Below, in pieces: positions 1 to 12,751 of a stretch of DNA of 42,512 nucleotides. The DNA is from an uncultured Actinomycetes bacterium (GTDB lineage Bacteria; Actinomycetota; Thermoleophilia; Miltoncostaeales; Miltoncostaeaceae): positions 1 through 42,512 of the forward strand of contig CAJAPZ010000049.1 of NCBI GenBank assembly GCA_903943955.1. Reading direction: 5' to 3'. Within the stretch, counting starts at the first letter, position 1. Each line of letters begins with the position of its first letter. Both the position numbers and the translations under genes were made by a program. The notes beneath the pieces are model-generated. The model ran no database searches, was not told the origin of the DNA, and saw only the letters and a program-made list of their open reading frames with translations.

Positions 1-1082
1 AACACCGGCACCTTGCACACCTGGGCACCCGTGGCGTTGTTGTACACCACCACGTTCTCGGGGTCGGAGTTGTCGACGATGGCCACACGCTTACCCGGGA
101 TGATCGTGGGCGTGGTGCCCGACCCGGCGCTCTTCTGACCAGACTTCACCGTGTTGGTGTTGTCGTACCCCGTTCGCCAAGTGACGGTGGGCAGACCGTT
201 GTCTGACTGGAACCGGTACCTCGCCTGAGTGCTCACGATGTACACGCCGCCGCTCTCATCCATGGCGAATGAATTGCCAATGCCCTCAGAGAGTGTGGCG
301 GGTGCGGGCGGGGTCCCCTGTCCGGCGATCGGGTTGTCGACCACCCCGGTGAGCTTCGTCACCTGCACCAGCGGCTGGTTCTCCGCCGGGCTGTGGTTGA
401 TCACACCCACCACGCCGAGCTTGGTGGCAAACCAGATGTTGCCATTCGAGTCGGGAAGTGCTGACTGGATGGAATCGTCGGTCGCACCGATAAACCCACT
501 GAGGTCGATGTCATACATCACCTTGAAGAACGTGATGCCGCGGGTGGTCACCGGCTTGTAGGTGATGAGGTGCTGGGTGGCAGTCGATACCACTGCCTGC
601 CCCTTGTTATCGAGATAGAAGTACCCACCTGCCAGATCGGTATAGCCGCCACCAGACGGAGTGGCCGGCGCCGGATAGTTGGGCAGTGCAGGCAGCTCGG
701 CCTGCGTGATGATCTTCAGCGTGTTCGGGTCCATGAGCGTAAGGAACGCGCTGGTGAATGGCAGCACACAGATCGCCACGATCTGGCCCTTGGCGTTGAA
801 CGTAATACTCGCGCACTCACCACCCATTTCCTTGAACGCGACATTCATGTTCCTGCCGAGCGGACCGGCCCACCGGTACGTGTCGCTCATAAAGGTGTCG
901 TTGTGGATGTTCGACTTCCCAGCGGGCGCCATGAATGGATTCACCGGCGCAGGTGGGACGGGCACCGGCTTGGCAACCGCAGGGCGCCCGGTGAACGTGG
1001 GGGTGGATGCCGAGGCAGCAGTGGGCAGCCCCACGCAGAGCGCGGCGGCTGCCACCCAGGCCGGACGACGGAAACGGGACAT
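1..1082 (-). CDS. Secreted propeller-like protein, truncated by the window edge
   Basis: An open minus-strand frame runs without a stop from an ATG at 1082 to the window edge, giving 360 codons with the C terminus missing. The start is supported by AAAGGA about five bases upstream. The first 25 residues are a classic Sec signal: a basic MSRFRRP, an Ala/Leu/Val-rich core, and a likely cleavage after AASA. The mature part has segments such as DSNGNIWFATKLG and DESGGVYIVST, which resemble blades of SMP-30/NHL/PQQ-type beta-propellers. I see no catalytic motif. It diverges from kgd across 170 bases. The fold is inference and the function is unknown. Confidence 0.7.
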   Translation of the reverse strand, partial: MSRFRRPAWVAAAALCVGLPTAASASTPTFTGRPAVAKPVPVPPAPVNPFMAPAGKSNIHNDTFMSDTYRWAGPLGRNMNVAFKEMGGECASITFNAKGQIVAICVLPFTSAFLTLMDPNTLKIITQAELPALPNYPAPATPSGGGYTDLAGGYFYLDNKGQAVVSTATQHLITYKPVTTRGITFFKVMYDIDLSGFIGATDDSIQSALPDSNGNIWFATKLGVVGVINHSPAENQPLVQVTKLTGVVDNPIAGQGTPPAPATLSEGIGNSFAMDESGGVYIVSTQARYRFQSDNGLPTVTWRTGYDNTNTVKSGQKSAGSGTTPTIIPGKRVAIVDNSDPENVVVYNNATGAQVCKVPV

Positions 1083-1252
1083 GTGGATCCTTTCGGGAGG
1101 AACAAAAAGACCGGGAACGAGATTTGTCGCCCGCGGAGGTCAGAGCGGGGCCCTCTCTGGACCCATCCACGGGGTGCAAGTGTCGCAGGTTTCGACGTGT
1201 CAACAACTCCGCGGGCCTCACCGCTGAAGCGGGCGTATCCTCAGTCCTCGAA

Positions 1253-5202
<3,950 letters not shown>

Positions 5203-5206
<4 letters not shown>

Positions 5207-6579
5207 GTGATGGACCTCGCGTCGTCGTTCTTGGCGGAGGCCCCGGCGGCGACGTCGCCGCCCTCCGTGCAGCCCAGATGGGCGCGCAGGTCACGCTGAT
5301 CGAGCGGGCGGAGCTCGGGGGTACCTGCCTCAACTGGGGCTGTATTCCCACCAAAGCCCTGCTGGCCGCGGCCGACCTCCTGCGAAAGATCCGTGAGGCA
5401 AAGGACTTCGGGATCCTCGTGGGCGAGGTGGGCTACGACTTCGCCGCGATGATGGCCCGCAAGGAGGACATCGTCACCACGATGCGCGGTGGCGTGCAGG
5501 GTGCATGCGAGCGCAAGGGCGTCACGGTGCTGAAGGGCCAGGGCGTAATCGATGGTGACGCCGTGGTGGTCGATGGCACGCGCGTCGAGTACGACCACCT
5601 GGTGGTAGCCACCGGCACCGAGCCCGCTGGCCTGCCCGGCATCGACATGGACCACCCCGCGGTGCTCACCAGCAACGACATCCTGGTGCTGCCCGAGGTG
5701 CCCGAGACGCTGCTCATCCTTGGCGCAGGGGTTATCGGCTGCGAGTTCGCCAGCCTGTTCCAGCCGCTGGGCGTGAAGGTGACGATGGTGGAGATGCTGC
5801 CGCGGATCCTCGCCGGTATCGACAACCGCACCGCCAAGCAGTTCCAGAAGTACCTCGCGAAGGATGGCGCCGAGATCCACCTGGGTCGCCGCCTGGAGGA
5901 GGTCACCTCGTACTCCGACACGGGTGTCACCGTGAAGCTGGACGACGGCACCGAGATCTCGGCCGAGAAGATGCTCATCTCAATCGGCCGCAAGCCCCAG
6001 ACCCGCGATATCGGGCTGGAGGCGGCCGGCGTGCTGGTGAACGAGCGCGGTCACATTGAGGTTGACGAGTTCCTCCGCACGGCGAACCCGAAGGTGTGGG
6101 CTGTGGGTGACTGCATCGGCGGCATGCAACTGGCGCACCTGGCATCTGCCGAGGGCGCCCGCGCCGCCGAGAACATCCTGGGCCCGCATCTGGTGCCGAT
6201 GGACCGCACTGTGGTTCCCTCCTGCATCTATACGCACCCCGAGATCGCCACGGTGGGCCTGAACCGAGACACCGCCGAGGAGCAGGGCCTCAAGATCAAG
6301 GTGGGGCAGGCCCGCTTTGCCGGGTCGGGCAAGGCGCTCGGTGAGGGCGAGAGCGACGGGTTCGCCCAGCTCATCGCCGATGCCGATACGGACCTGCTGC
6401 TGGGTGCCACCATCATGGGGGCACACGCCGTGGAGATGATCCACGAGGTGGGCGTGGCAATCAGCGACGGCTACACCATGCGCGACCTGGGCGAGATTAT
6501 TCACGCCCATCCCACCATCAGCGAGATGGTGATGGATGCCGCCCAGCAGGGCGGGGGCGTGGCGCCCTACCTGTCGTAG
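5203..6579 (+). CDS. lpdA: Dihydrolipoamide dehydrogenase (E3)
   Basis: This FAD- and NAD-dependent E3 reoxidises the dihydrolipoyl groups of 2-oxoacid dehydrogenases. The 458-residue length is normal. Visible motifs are the N-terminal Rossmann GGGPGGDVAALRAAQ, the redox-active disulfide GGTCLNWGCIPTK, a second dinucleotide site LGAGVIGCEFAS, the FAD-site AVGDCIGG, and the C-terminal HAHPTISE with the catalytic His-Glu pair. It overlaps kgd by ATGA, and a lipoate-ligase-like gene follows five bases later. It very probably serves the fused E1-E2 protein directly upstream, docking on that protein's E3-binding domain. Confidence 0.97.
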
Positions 6580-6584
6580 GCCCC

Positions 6585-7271
6585 ATGCGCGTCGTCCGGC
6601 CGGGGTCGCAGTCGGTACCAGATGCCCTGGCCCTGTCGTTGCGGATGCTGGCCGATGCAGAGTGCCCGGCGCTGGTGGTGCACCAGGTGGCTCCCGCTGC
6701 GATCACCTGCGGACGGGCGCAGATGAAGACCGTGGACACTGACGCCATCGCCGGGTCGGGGCTGAAACTGGTGCCGCGCGCATCGGGTGGCGGCCCGGTG
6801 CTGTGGGATAACGATCTCATCGCCATCGACGTGATCCTCCCCCACGGTGACCCTCGCCTGCCTGACGATATTGTGGTCGCCTACCGCTGGGTTGGCGAGG
6901 CGGTGGCATCAGCACTCCGGGGCATCGGCATCCCGGGCGCGCGGTCCGTCCCGCCCGACGAGGCGCGCGAATGGCCAGTGGGTGCCTCATCGGGCCTGTG
7001 CTTCGGCGGCCTCTCCCCCTGGGAGGTGGTGGTGGGCGACCGCAAGGTGCTCGGGCTCTCACAGGTGCGGAAGCAGGCGGGGGCCATCATTCAGGTGGGC
7101 GTGCCGATGCGCCTCAACGCCGTGCGCCTTCTGCAGGCGGTGGGTGCGCCGGAGGGCGCGGCAGATGACATTGCTGCCCGCACCGCCGGTGTGGCCGATC
7201 TGATCCCGGGTATTACGCCAGAGCACGTCACCGATCACCTCCTCACCGAACTGAACCGCCCAACGACATAG
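6585..7271 (+). CDS. Lipoate-protein ligase / octanoyltransferase family protein
   Basis: This 228-residue protein belongs to the biotin/lipoate A/B ligase family (LplA/LipM type), which attaches lipoate or octanoate to lipoyl-domain lysines. Diagnostic segments are PRASGGGPVLWD, matching the family RRxSGGG motif, and GDRKVLGLSQVRKQAG, matching the KxxGxxQ segment with the conserved lysine. It starts five bases after lpdA, in the same transcription unit as a protein with a lipoylable domain, so K48 of Kgd is the likely target. I cannot tell ligase (ATP plus free lipoate) from transferase (octanoyl-ACP) activity, and neither lipA nor lipB is in the window. Confidence 0.8.
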   Translation: MRVVRPGSQSVPDALALSLRMLADAECPALVVHQVAPAAITCGRAQMKTVDTDAIAGSGLKLVPRASGGGPVLWDNDLIAIDVILPHGDPRLPDDIVVAYRWVGEAVASALRGIGIPGARSVPPDEAREWPVGASSGLCFGGLSPWEVVVGDRKVLGLSQVRKQAGAIIQVGVPMRLNAVRLLQAVGAPEGAADDIAARTAGVADLIPGITPEHVTDHLLTELNRPTT

Positions 7272-7284
7272 CGCGGATGCCCAG

Positions 7285-7668
7285 CTAGATTCGTGCGTCA
7301 ATCACCGGCACGTCGTACGTGCGAAGGGCGGCGTCAGGGGTGAGCAGTACCAGTCCCTCGACCTGGGCCTGGGCGATGAGCATGCGATCGAATGGGTCAC
7401 GATGGTGCATCGGCAGCGCTCCCGCTCTGACGGCATGGTCAACCCGGATGGGCAGGTCATACATGAGCCCCGCCTCCATCCATTCGGCGACCTCCCCCTC
7501 CACCCGCAGTTTGCCGATGCCCCGCTTCAGCGATATCTCCCACACCGACGCCACGCTGACAAAGGCCTCCGTGCCCGGATTCTCAATAATCCGCGAGGCC
7601 TCCGGGCCCAGCTGCGGATCATCTGCAAACCACCAGATGAGCGTGGCACTGTCAATGAGGGCTCTCAC
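7285..7668 (-). CDS. PIN-domain ribonuclease toxin (VapC-like)
   Basis: This 127-residue single PIN domain would be an Mg-dependent endoribonuclease toxin of a type II toxin-antitoxin system. The expected acidic residues are present: Asp in ALIDSATLIWW near the N terminus, Glu in SVWEISLKRG, and the C-terminal cluster HHRDPFDRMLIAQA with a further Asp in LLTPDAAL. The ATG overlaps the antitoxin stop as ATGA, so antitoxin is translated first. It is convergent with the lipoate-ligase gene, 13 bases away. The RNA target cannot be inferred. Confidence 0.85.
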   Translation of the reverse strand: MRALIDSATLIWWFADDPQLGPEASRIIENPGTEAFVSVASVWEISLKRGIGKLRVEGEVAEWMEAGLMYDLPIRVDHAVRAGALPMHHRDPFDRMLIAQAQVEGLVLLTPDAALRTYDVPVIDARI

Positions 7669-7907
7669 TCATCGCCCCCGTAGAAAAGGCGCTCCAACTC
7701 CGGATCAGGGTCCCAGCAGTCCTCGGATGCCCAGATCATCCCTCGCGCGAATCCGCCCTTGCGGCGACGCGCGGGCTCGACATACGGGACGATCCTCGCC
7801 ACTGGAGAGCCGTTGTTCTCCACCACCACGTCGTCGCCGTCATTCGCCTGACGGACAAGACGCGAGAAGTTCGTCTTCGCCTCGTGCATTCCCACCGTGA
7901 TACGCAT
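7665..7907 (-). CDS. Phd/YefM-family antitoxin
   Basis: This 80-residue protein has the Phd/YefM N-terminal DNA-binding fold: MRITVGMHEAKTNFSRLV, followed by VVENNGSPVARIVPY. The last 30 residues are acidic and aromatic (EDCWDPDPELERLF), typical of the unfolded tail that blocks the toxin active site. It is first in the pair and coupled to the PIN toxin by ATGA. A GGAGA ribosome site lies upstream of the ATG. A 16-bp interrupted palindrome 25 bases upstream is a candidate autoregulatory operator. Confidence 0.85.
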   Translation of the reverse strand: MRITVGMHEAKTNFSRLVRQANDGDDVVVENNGSPVARIVPYVEPARRRKGGFARGMIWASEDCWDPDPELERLFYGGDE

Positions 7908-7931
7908 GCAGGTCTTCTCCCTCTCCGGTAG

Positions 7932-7947
7932 GGACTAACCCTAGTCC
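7932..7947 (-). promoter_or_regulatory. Palindromic operator candidate for the toxin-antitoxin pair
   Basis: GGACTA-ACCC-TAGTCC is a perfect 6-bp inverted repeat with a 4-base centre, 25 bases upstream of the antitoxin start. Read on the minus strand it contains TAGGGT, a possible -10 hexamer, so a bound Phd-type dimer would cover the promoter. Autoregulation is usual for this family; the site assignment is inference. Confidence 0.5.
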
Positions 7948-8000
7948 GCCGGCATCTCCCGTTTCCACCCGACGCAGGCAGGACGCCCCGGGGCGACCAC

Positions 8001-8006
8001 TAACTT
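8001..8006 (+). promoter_or_regulatory. -10 hexamer TAACTT for leaderless capA-like gene
   Basis: TAACTT lies exactly seven bases before the GTG start at 8014. The intervening bases are pyrimidine-rich with no Shine-Dalgarno sequence. This predicts transcription starting at the start codon itself. Confidence 0.6.
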
Positions 8007-8013
8007 CACCCCC

Positions 8014-9198
8014 GTGAGTTCATCCCCACGAGGACGGCGCCCGCCGCCCAGGAATCCCCGGCGACGCAGACGCAGGCAGCGCGGCAACCCGCTGGTAATG
8101 ATTAGCCTCCTTATCGTCGTGGTGGTTCTGGCCGTCGTCGCCTACTCAGGCGGCGACGAGTCCCCGGCGCCGTCAACAGCCGATGCCGCACCCGCTGCCA
8201 GAGCCCCCACGGCAGAGAGCGCGGCGCCTCTGCAGGGCACCGCGAATGTGGCCATCACCTCGGTGGGCGACGTGGTGATGGGCACGCCCGAGTTCGGGCT
8301 GCCGCCGGCAGGCGGATCAACCCTCTTCAGTTCGGTGGCGCCGCTACTGAAGGGCGACGTGGTATTCGGCAATCTCGAAGAGGCTCTGGCGACCGGCCCG
8401 GGGTTGAAGTGTGGCGGGGCGAGCGGTGGCGGGTGCTATGCATTTGCCAGCCCGCCCTCGTACGCACGCAACCTCAAGGCTGCGGGCTTCACCGTGATGG
8501 GCATTGCGAACAACCATGCGCTCGACTGGGGCACGAGCGGGCAGCGCAGCACCGTGGCCGCGCTCGATTCGCAGGGAATCCTCCACGCCGGACGGCCCGG
8601 TGAGATCGCCGTGCAGAAGATGCCGGGTGGCGGATCGGTGGCCGTCATCTCGGTGGCGCCCTACTCGTGGTCGCAGAACGCCCTGAACATTCCCTCCACC
8701 GTGGCCCTGGTACGCAAGGCCACGACGATGGCACCCATCGTGATGGTGAACATGCATGTGGGGGCGGAGGGTTCGGGCGCGACGCACGTGCCACGCGGGA
8801 GTGAGACCTTTCTCGGAGAGAACCGCGGCAACTCGCGTGCGCTCGCACGCGCCATGGTCGATGCCGGCGCCGATCTGGTGGTTGGCCAAGGCCCCCATGT
8901 GCTGCGCGGCATGGAGTTCCGCAACGGGCGGCTCATCGCCTACAGCCTCGGCAACTTCCTTGGCTACAAGACGTTCTCGGTGGGTGGGGTCAGCGGCCAG
9001 AGCGGTGTGCTCGCAGTGAGCCTCGCGCCCGACGGCGCGTTTACCACCGCACGCTTCTCCCCCACCATGCTGTCCGGGGACGGCGTACCGTCACCCGGTG
9101 GATCGGGCATCTCGATCATCCAATCACTGTCGCAACAGGACTTCGGCCCGACGGCAGCACATATCTCATCAAGCGGTGACATCACTCCACCGCGCTGA
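8014..9198 (+). CDS. CapA-family metallophosphatase-like exported protein
   Basis: This 394-residue protein starts with a basic, Arg/Pro-rich cytoplasmic stretch, then one hydrophobic segment (about 28-47), then a low-complexity Ala/Pro linker. It is therefore probably anchored with the domain outside. From about residue 75 it has the CapA/PgsA fold: SVGDVVMG, VFGNLEEAL, MGIANNHALDWG, HAGRPGE, MNMHVGAE and GQGPHVLRGME. These supply the Asp, Asn and His ligands of the calcineurin-like superfamily. CapA proteins are linked to poly-gamma-glutamate export or anchoring, but no capB or capC is present here, so the substrate is unknown. The next gene, a lipoprotein, follows after 18 bases and is probably cotranscribed. 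Confidence 0.85.
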   Translation: MSSSPRGRRPPPRNPRRRRRRQRGNPLVMISLLIVVVVLAVVAYSGGDESPAPSTADAAPAARAPTAESAAPLQGTANVAITSVGDVVMGTPEFGLPPAGGSTLFSSVAPLLKGDVVFGNLEEALATGPGLKCGGASGGGCYAFASPPSYARNLKAAGFTVMGIANNHALDWGTSGQRSTVAALDSQGILHAGRPGEIAVQKMPGGGSVAVISVAPYSWSQNALNIPSTVALVRKATTMAPIVMVNMHVGAEGSGATHVPRGSETFLGENRGNSRALARAMVDAGADLVVGQGPHVLRGMEFRNGRLIAYSLGNFLGYKTFSVGGVSGQSGVLAVSLAPDGAFTTARFSPTMLSGDGVPSPGGSGISIIQSLSQQDFGPTAAHISSSGDITPPR

Positions 9199-9216
9199 CC
9201 ACACGAAAGGCGCCCC

Positions 9217-9855
9217 ATGTCCATGCCCGCACGTATTGCAGCAGCACTTGCCCTCGCCGCCGTACCGGTCATCGTCCTCACCGGATGCTCATCCGACAGC
9301 ACGACCACCATCACCGATACCGCGACCACCACCGTGACAACTCCTGCTGCAGACACCACGACGGCCGCCGTGACCACGACGACGGCCAGCACGGTCACCG
9401 AGACGAGCGCACCCACCCGGTGCGCCAATGGCGATCTCGACGTGACCCTGGGCCAGGGCCAGGCGGGAGCGGGGTCGGCCGAGGTCGTCGTCGTCCTCAC
9501 CAACAATGGCATGGGGCCCCCGTGCACGCTGGGGGGCTACCCCGGCATGGCGTTCTACGCCGCGAACGGCACCGAGCTCGCTGGCACTGTCAAGCGGGGC
9601 GGCACCACGCTGTTCACCGACCCGGGCCCCAGCACACTGACGCTCGCACCCAATGGCTCGGTGTCGTACAGCGTGGGATTCACCAGTGCACAGAGCGATG
9701 GCTGCGAGAACACCGGCGATGTGATGGTGACTCCCCCCGGTGCCACGCAGTCGATCAAGGTGACCACCACGGGGCAGAACACGATCACCGTGTGCGAGGG
9801 GCAGCCCATCACGGTGTCGGCGCTGGTGCAGGGCAGCGGCGGCGCGCCCCAGTAG
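9217..9855 (+). CDS. DUF4232-type lipoprotein
   Basis: This 212-residue lipoprotein has a signal peptide ending in the lipobox LTGC, with Cys24 as the lipidated residue. A Thr/Ala-rich linker (about 25-68) holds many TTT runs, and a beta-rich domain resembling DUF4232 follows, starting at TRCANGDLDVTLGQG. Four later cysteines (in PPCTLGG, DGCENTG, TVCEG and the initial TRC) could form two disulfides. An AAAGG ribosome site precedes the ATG. The molecular function of the family is not established. The gene is convergent with the ThDP enzyme, only six bases away. Confidence 0.8.
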   Translation: MSMPARIAAALALAAVPVIVLTGCSSDSTTTITDTATTTVTTPAADTTTAAVTTTTASTVTETSAPTRCANGDLDVTLGQGQAGAGSAEVVVVLTNNGMGPPCTLGGYPGMAFYAANGTELAGTVKRGGTTLFTDPGPSTLTLAPNGSVSYSVGFTSAQSDGCENTGDVMVTPPGATQSIKVTTTGQNTITVCEGQPITVSALVQGSGGAPQ

Positions 9856-9861
9856 ACCCGG

Positions 9862-11535
9862 CTACTGCAGGGCGTCGTCGAGTGGACCACCCACCGGCGG
9901 CGTCCTGCCGCTGACGCCGGCGACCAGCACCGCTGGACCGGCATCCGAGCGGTGAATCAGATCATGCATGGCCTCATCAAGGTCTGCAGGGTCGTCAACA
10001 CGCGCCGTACTTGCACCAAAGCCATGGCAGATCTCCGCCACGTCGATCCTCGGGGAGTCCACCGCAAGCCCCGGCCAGCCGCCATCTGGCACGCCAGTGA
10101 GGCCTTCCATGCCTGCGCGCAGGATCTCGTAGCCGGAGTTGTCACCAATCACGAGGGCGAGCCGCGACCGCTCCGACGCCGCCGTCCACAACGCATGTAC
10201 CCCGAACATGAGTGAGCCATCCCCCTGGATGCACACCACACGGCGAGATGGATCGGCAATGGAGGCACCCACCGCCGCCGGGAGCCCCCATCCCAGGGCA
10301 CTCCCCCGGTGCCACAGGCACGAACCCGGCCGCCGTGTACCGAGTGCCGTACGCAGATCGCGAGTTGAGGTGATGCCCTCGTCCACAACCAGATCGTGGG
10401 CCTGCACTCCTGATGCGATAGCCCGTGACAGCCGGGCACCGGTGATCGAATCACCTGCGGCATCGGCCCGCGCGATACAGGCCGCCACCTCCGCACTTCG
10501 TGCCCCGGCCACCTGCTGTGCCACCGCACCGTGGCGTGAAGGGTTGGCCGGCAGCCGCGCGCCAAGGGCCTCGAGCACCACGAGCGGGTCGGCCACCATG
10601 CCCACCTCGGGTGCGTACGTGCGCCCCACTTCACGGGGGTCGACATCCACATGAATGAGCCGGACGCCATCGGGGAGCGGCGGACCCGGACTCCAGCCGA
10701 ACAGGCGGAACACCGGCATGCCGAGGGCGAGCACCACGTCGTATGGCTTGAGGGTGCCCCGGATGCCGGCGGCAAACCGCGGCATCGTGCCCGCCCACAT
10801 GGGGTCATCGGTGGCCAGAGGCACCGTGGCGCCCAACGGCTCCCCCATCACGGGGGCACCGATTCGCGACGCAAACGCCGACAGCGCGTCGCATGCCCCA
10901 GCGTGTGTGACGCCATCGCCCGCAAGGATGATGGGATTGGTGGCACGGGCAAGCAGCGCGGCGGCGGCATCGAGCGCGGCGGAATCGGGCGTGGGCAGTA
11001 CACGGCCCACGCCGGGCGGCACGGCGAGCGCGGAGCTTGGCCCCGCCTGCGATTCGAGAGGGATGCTCAGTACCGCCGGCCCCATCGGGGGACCAAGCGC
11101 AGCGGCCACGGCGCGCGACAGGGCATCACCAAGATCGGCGGGATCGTGCACCTCCTCTGCGTGCACCGCGATCGGTGCAGCCATCGCGACGATCTCCCCG
11201 CCCAGAAATGGTGCACCGGGGAGCATCGACGACAACTGCTGACCCACGATGACCAGCAGCGGCACCCGCGAGCGGGCGGCGTTCAGCACGCCCGACATTG
11301 CGTTGGCCATACCAGGCTGCACGTGCACCAGCGCCACGCCCAATTGCCCCGATGACTGCGCGTAGCCATCGGCCATTCCCATGACCGTTGGCTCGGTGAG
11401 CCCCAGAACGAATCGCGGCTGCCCGGGGGCGGCGAGCGCATCCATCAACGGCAGCTCGGTGCTGCCGGGATTGCCGAAGATGACCGTGACGCCCTGCTCG
11501 GACAGGGCCTGGAGCAGGGCGTCGGATCCGGTCAT
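9862..11535 (-). CDS. ThDP-dependent 2-oxoacid decarboxylase, benzoylformate-decarboxylase-like
   Basis: This 557-residue protein has the three-domain layout of the acetolactate synthase/decarboxylase superfamily. FGNPGSTELPLMDAL, Glu48 (LTEPTVMGMADGYAQ, the ThDP-activating glutamate) and His71 (LVHVQPG) match benzoylformate decarboxylase Ser26, Glu47 and His70. The ThDP/Mg motif is GDGSLMFGVHALW...GDNSGYEIL. Where, from memory, benzoylformate decarboxylase has its second catalytic His (RHPCFRGLMP), this protein reads TDDPMWAGTMP, so that His appears replaced by Asp and the substrate or reaction may differ. It starts four bases after the Bax-inhibitor-like gene, as last gene of the clpS unit. 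Acetolactate synthase is less likely. Confidence 0.8.
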   Translation of the reverse strand: MTGSDALLQALSEQGVTVIFGNPGSTELPLMDALAAPGQPRFVLGLTEPTVMGMADGYAQSSGQLGVALVHVQPGMANAMSGVLNAARSRVPLLVIVGQQLSSMLPGAPFLGGEIVAMAAPIAVHAEEVHDPADLGDALSRAVAAALGPPMGPAVLSIPLESQAGPSSALAVPPGVGRVLPTPDSAALDAAAALLARATNPIILAGDGVTHAGACDALSAFASRIGAPVMGEPLGATVPLATDDPMWAGTMPRFAAGIRGTLKPYDVVLALGMPVFRLFGWSPGPPLPDGVRLIHVDVDPREVGRTYAPEVGMVADPLVVLEALGARLPANPSRHGAVAQQVAGARSAEVAACIARADAAGDSITGARLSRAIASGVQAHDLVVDEGITSTRDLRTALGTRRPGSCLWHRGSALGWGLPAAVGASIADPSRRVVCIQGDGSLMFGVHALWTAASERSRLALVIGDNSGYEILRAGMEGLTGVPDGGWPGLAVDSPRIDVAEICHGFGASTARVDDPADLDEAMHDLIHRSDAGPAVLVAGVSGRTPPVGGPLDDALQ

Positions 11536-11539
11536 CGGC

Positions 11540-12244
11540 TCAGCGGCTGCTGCCGCCTCCCCCGAAGATCTGAAGAAAGAACAGGAACACGTTGAAGATG
11601 TCGAGGAAGATGCCGAGCGCGATCGGTACTGCGACGTTGCCGGTGGTGCTGCGCTTCAGGCGCTGGAAGTCGAAGGCGGTCCAGAAGGCGAAGATGACCA
11701 GACCGAGAATGGCCCAGATCATCTGGCCACCGGGAATCTGGACGAAGATCATCACGATGCCGAACACGATGAGCCCGATAAGCGCCCAGAAGAAGACCCG
11801 CACGTAGGGTGCGAGGTCGCGTCGGGTGGCATAGCCCCAGGCGCCGAAGCCGGCGATGAACAGCGCAGTCGCGCCAGCCGCCTGCCACAGCACCTGTGCA
11901 CCGTTGGCCGCCACGTAATAGTTGAGCGTGGGCCCCACCGCGAGCCCGAGCACAAGGCCGACGGCAAACAGCAGCCCCATGCCGAGGGCGCCGCTCTGCC
12001 TCTTGATGAATCCGCTCGCGAGGATCATTCCCAACGCGACGAGCCAGAAGATGATGCCGATACCCGAGCTCAGATCCTTGCCGATAAAGGCCCCGAGCGC
12101 GGTAAATGCGCAGGTGACACCGACCAGGAACATGACGCGCGAAAAGAGGATCTTCTGCGTGACCTTCTCGAGCTCCACTGCCTGGGCCTGCCCGGCGGCT
12201 GTCGCCTGGTCGTACCAGCCTGTCTCAGGAGTTTTCTCGGCCAT
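11540..12244 (-). CDS. Bax inhibitor-1/YccA family membrane protein
   Basis: This 234-residue protein has a soluble N terminus of about 30 residues followed by seven likely membrane segments. It ends with the family signature region VPIALGIFLDIFNVFLFFLQIFGG, which holds the conserved Asp. Bacterial members such as YccA and BsYetJ modulate FtsH or act as pH-sensitive calcium leak channels; which applies here is unknown. A good AGGAG ribosome site lies seven bases before the ATG. It lies between clpS (10-base gap) and the ThDP enzyme. Pairing with clpS hints at a proteolysis or stress context, which is inference. Confidence 0.9.
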   Translation of the reverse strand: MAEKTPETGWYDQATAAGQAQAVELEKVTQKILFSRVMFLVGVTCAFTALGAFIGKDLSSGIGIIFWLVALGMILASGFIKRQSGALGMGLLFAVGLVLGLAVGPTLNYYVAANGAQVLWQAAGATALFIAGFGAWGYATRRDLAPYVRVFFWALIGLIVFGIVMIFVQIPGGQMIWAILGLVIFAFWTAFDFQRLKRSTTGNVAVPIALGIFLDIFNVFLFFLQIFGGGGSSR

Positions 12245-12254
12245 GCGGTCTCTC

Positions 12255-12563
12255 CTATCCGTCGATCAGCGGGGCCATGCTGAGGCCCGCGCCCTTGAGC
12301 TGCTCCCAGATGAGCTCCGCACGCTCCTCATCACCCCGCCACACCGTGGCCTGCCCCTTCTTGTGGATGGTATTTGCGAACACCATCCCTTTGGCGTAGT
12401 CCACGTCGGGCACGAACTGCGACAGGATCGTCGCCACGCCCTCAAACGTGTTGTGGCTGTCGTTCAGCACGATCACCGTCAAGGGGCGATCAAGCCCGGA
12501 ACCCGGACCGGCGCCGGTCTCTCCCGGGGATACGCGCGGTGGCGTGAGGACATCTGAACCCAC
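12255..12563 (-). CDS. clpS: ATP-dependent Clp protease adaptor ClpS
   Basis: ClpS delivers N-degron substrates to the ClpA/ClpC unfoldase. This 102-residue protein has the usual flexible N terminus (about 26 residues) and then the ClpS core: VIVLNDSHNTFEGVATIL, where the Asn-Asp and His positions form the N-degron pocket; KGMVFANTIHKKGQATVWRG; and the Glu-rich helix DEERAELIWEQLK. The GTG start lies exactly seven bases after a TATCAT hexamer with no ribosome site between, so the message is probably leaderless. It is the first gene of a three-gene minus-strand unit. Confidence 0.95.
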   Translation of the reverse strand: MGSDVLTPPRVSPGETGAGPGSGLDRPLTVIVLNDSHNTFEGVATILSQFVPDVDYAKGMVFANTIHKKGQATVWRGDEERAELIWEQLKGAGLSMAPLIDG

Positions 12564-12570
12564 GGCAGGG

Positions 12571-12576
12571 ATGATA
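12571..12576 (-). promoter_or_regulatory. -10 hexamer TATCAT for leaderless clpS
   Basis: On the minus strand TATCAT is followed by seven bases (CCCTGCC) and then the GTG start of clpS. There is no Shine-Dalgarno sequence. Same geometry as at 8001, 18403, 18489 and 19389. Confidence 0.6.
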
Positions 12577-12751
12577 GCCCGCGGGGTACCGGCACTGCAG
12601 GCCCTCCGGCCGCGTTTCCATGGGCGGACCGCGTGTCGCGCAATCGCATTCAGCAGGCAGACGGTGCATCATCCCGTCACTCGGCGATACGACCAGGGAT
12701 TGAACGATGGGGCGTTCGCACCCGATTCCGTGGCTTTGAGACAGGTGATTG

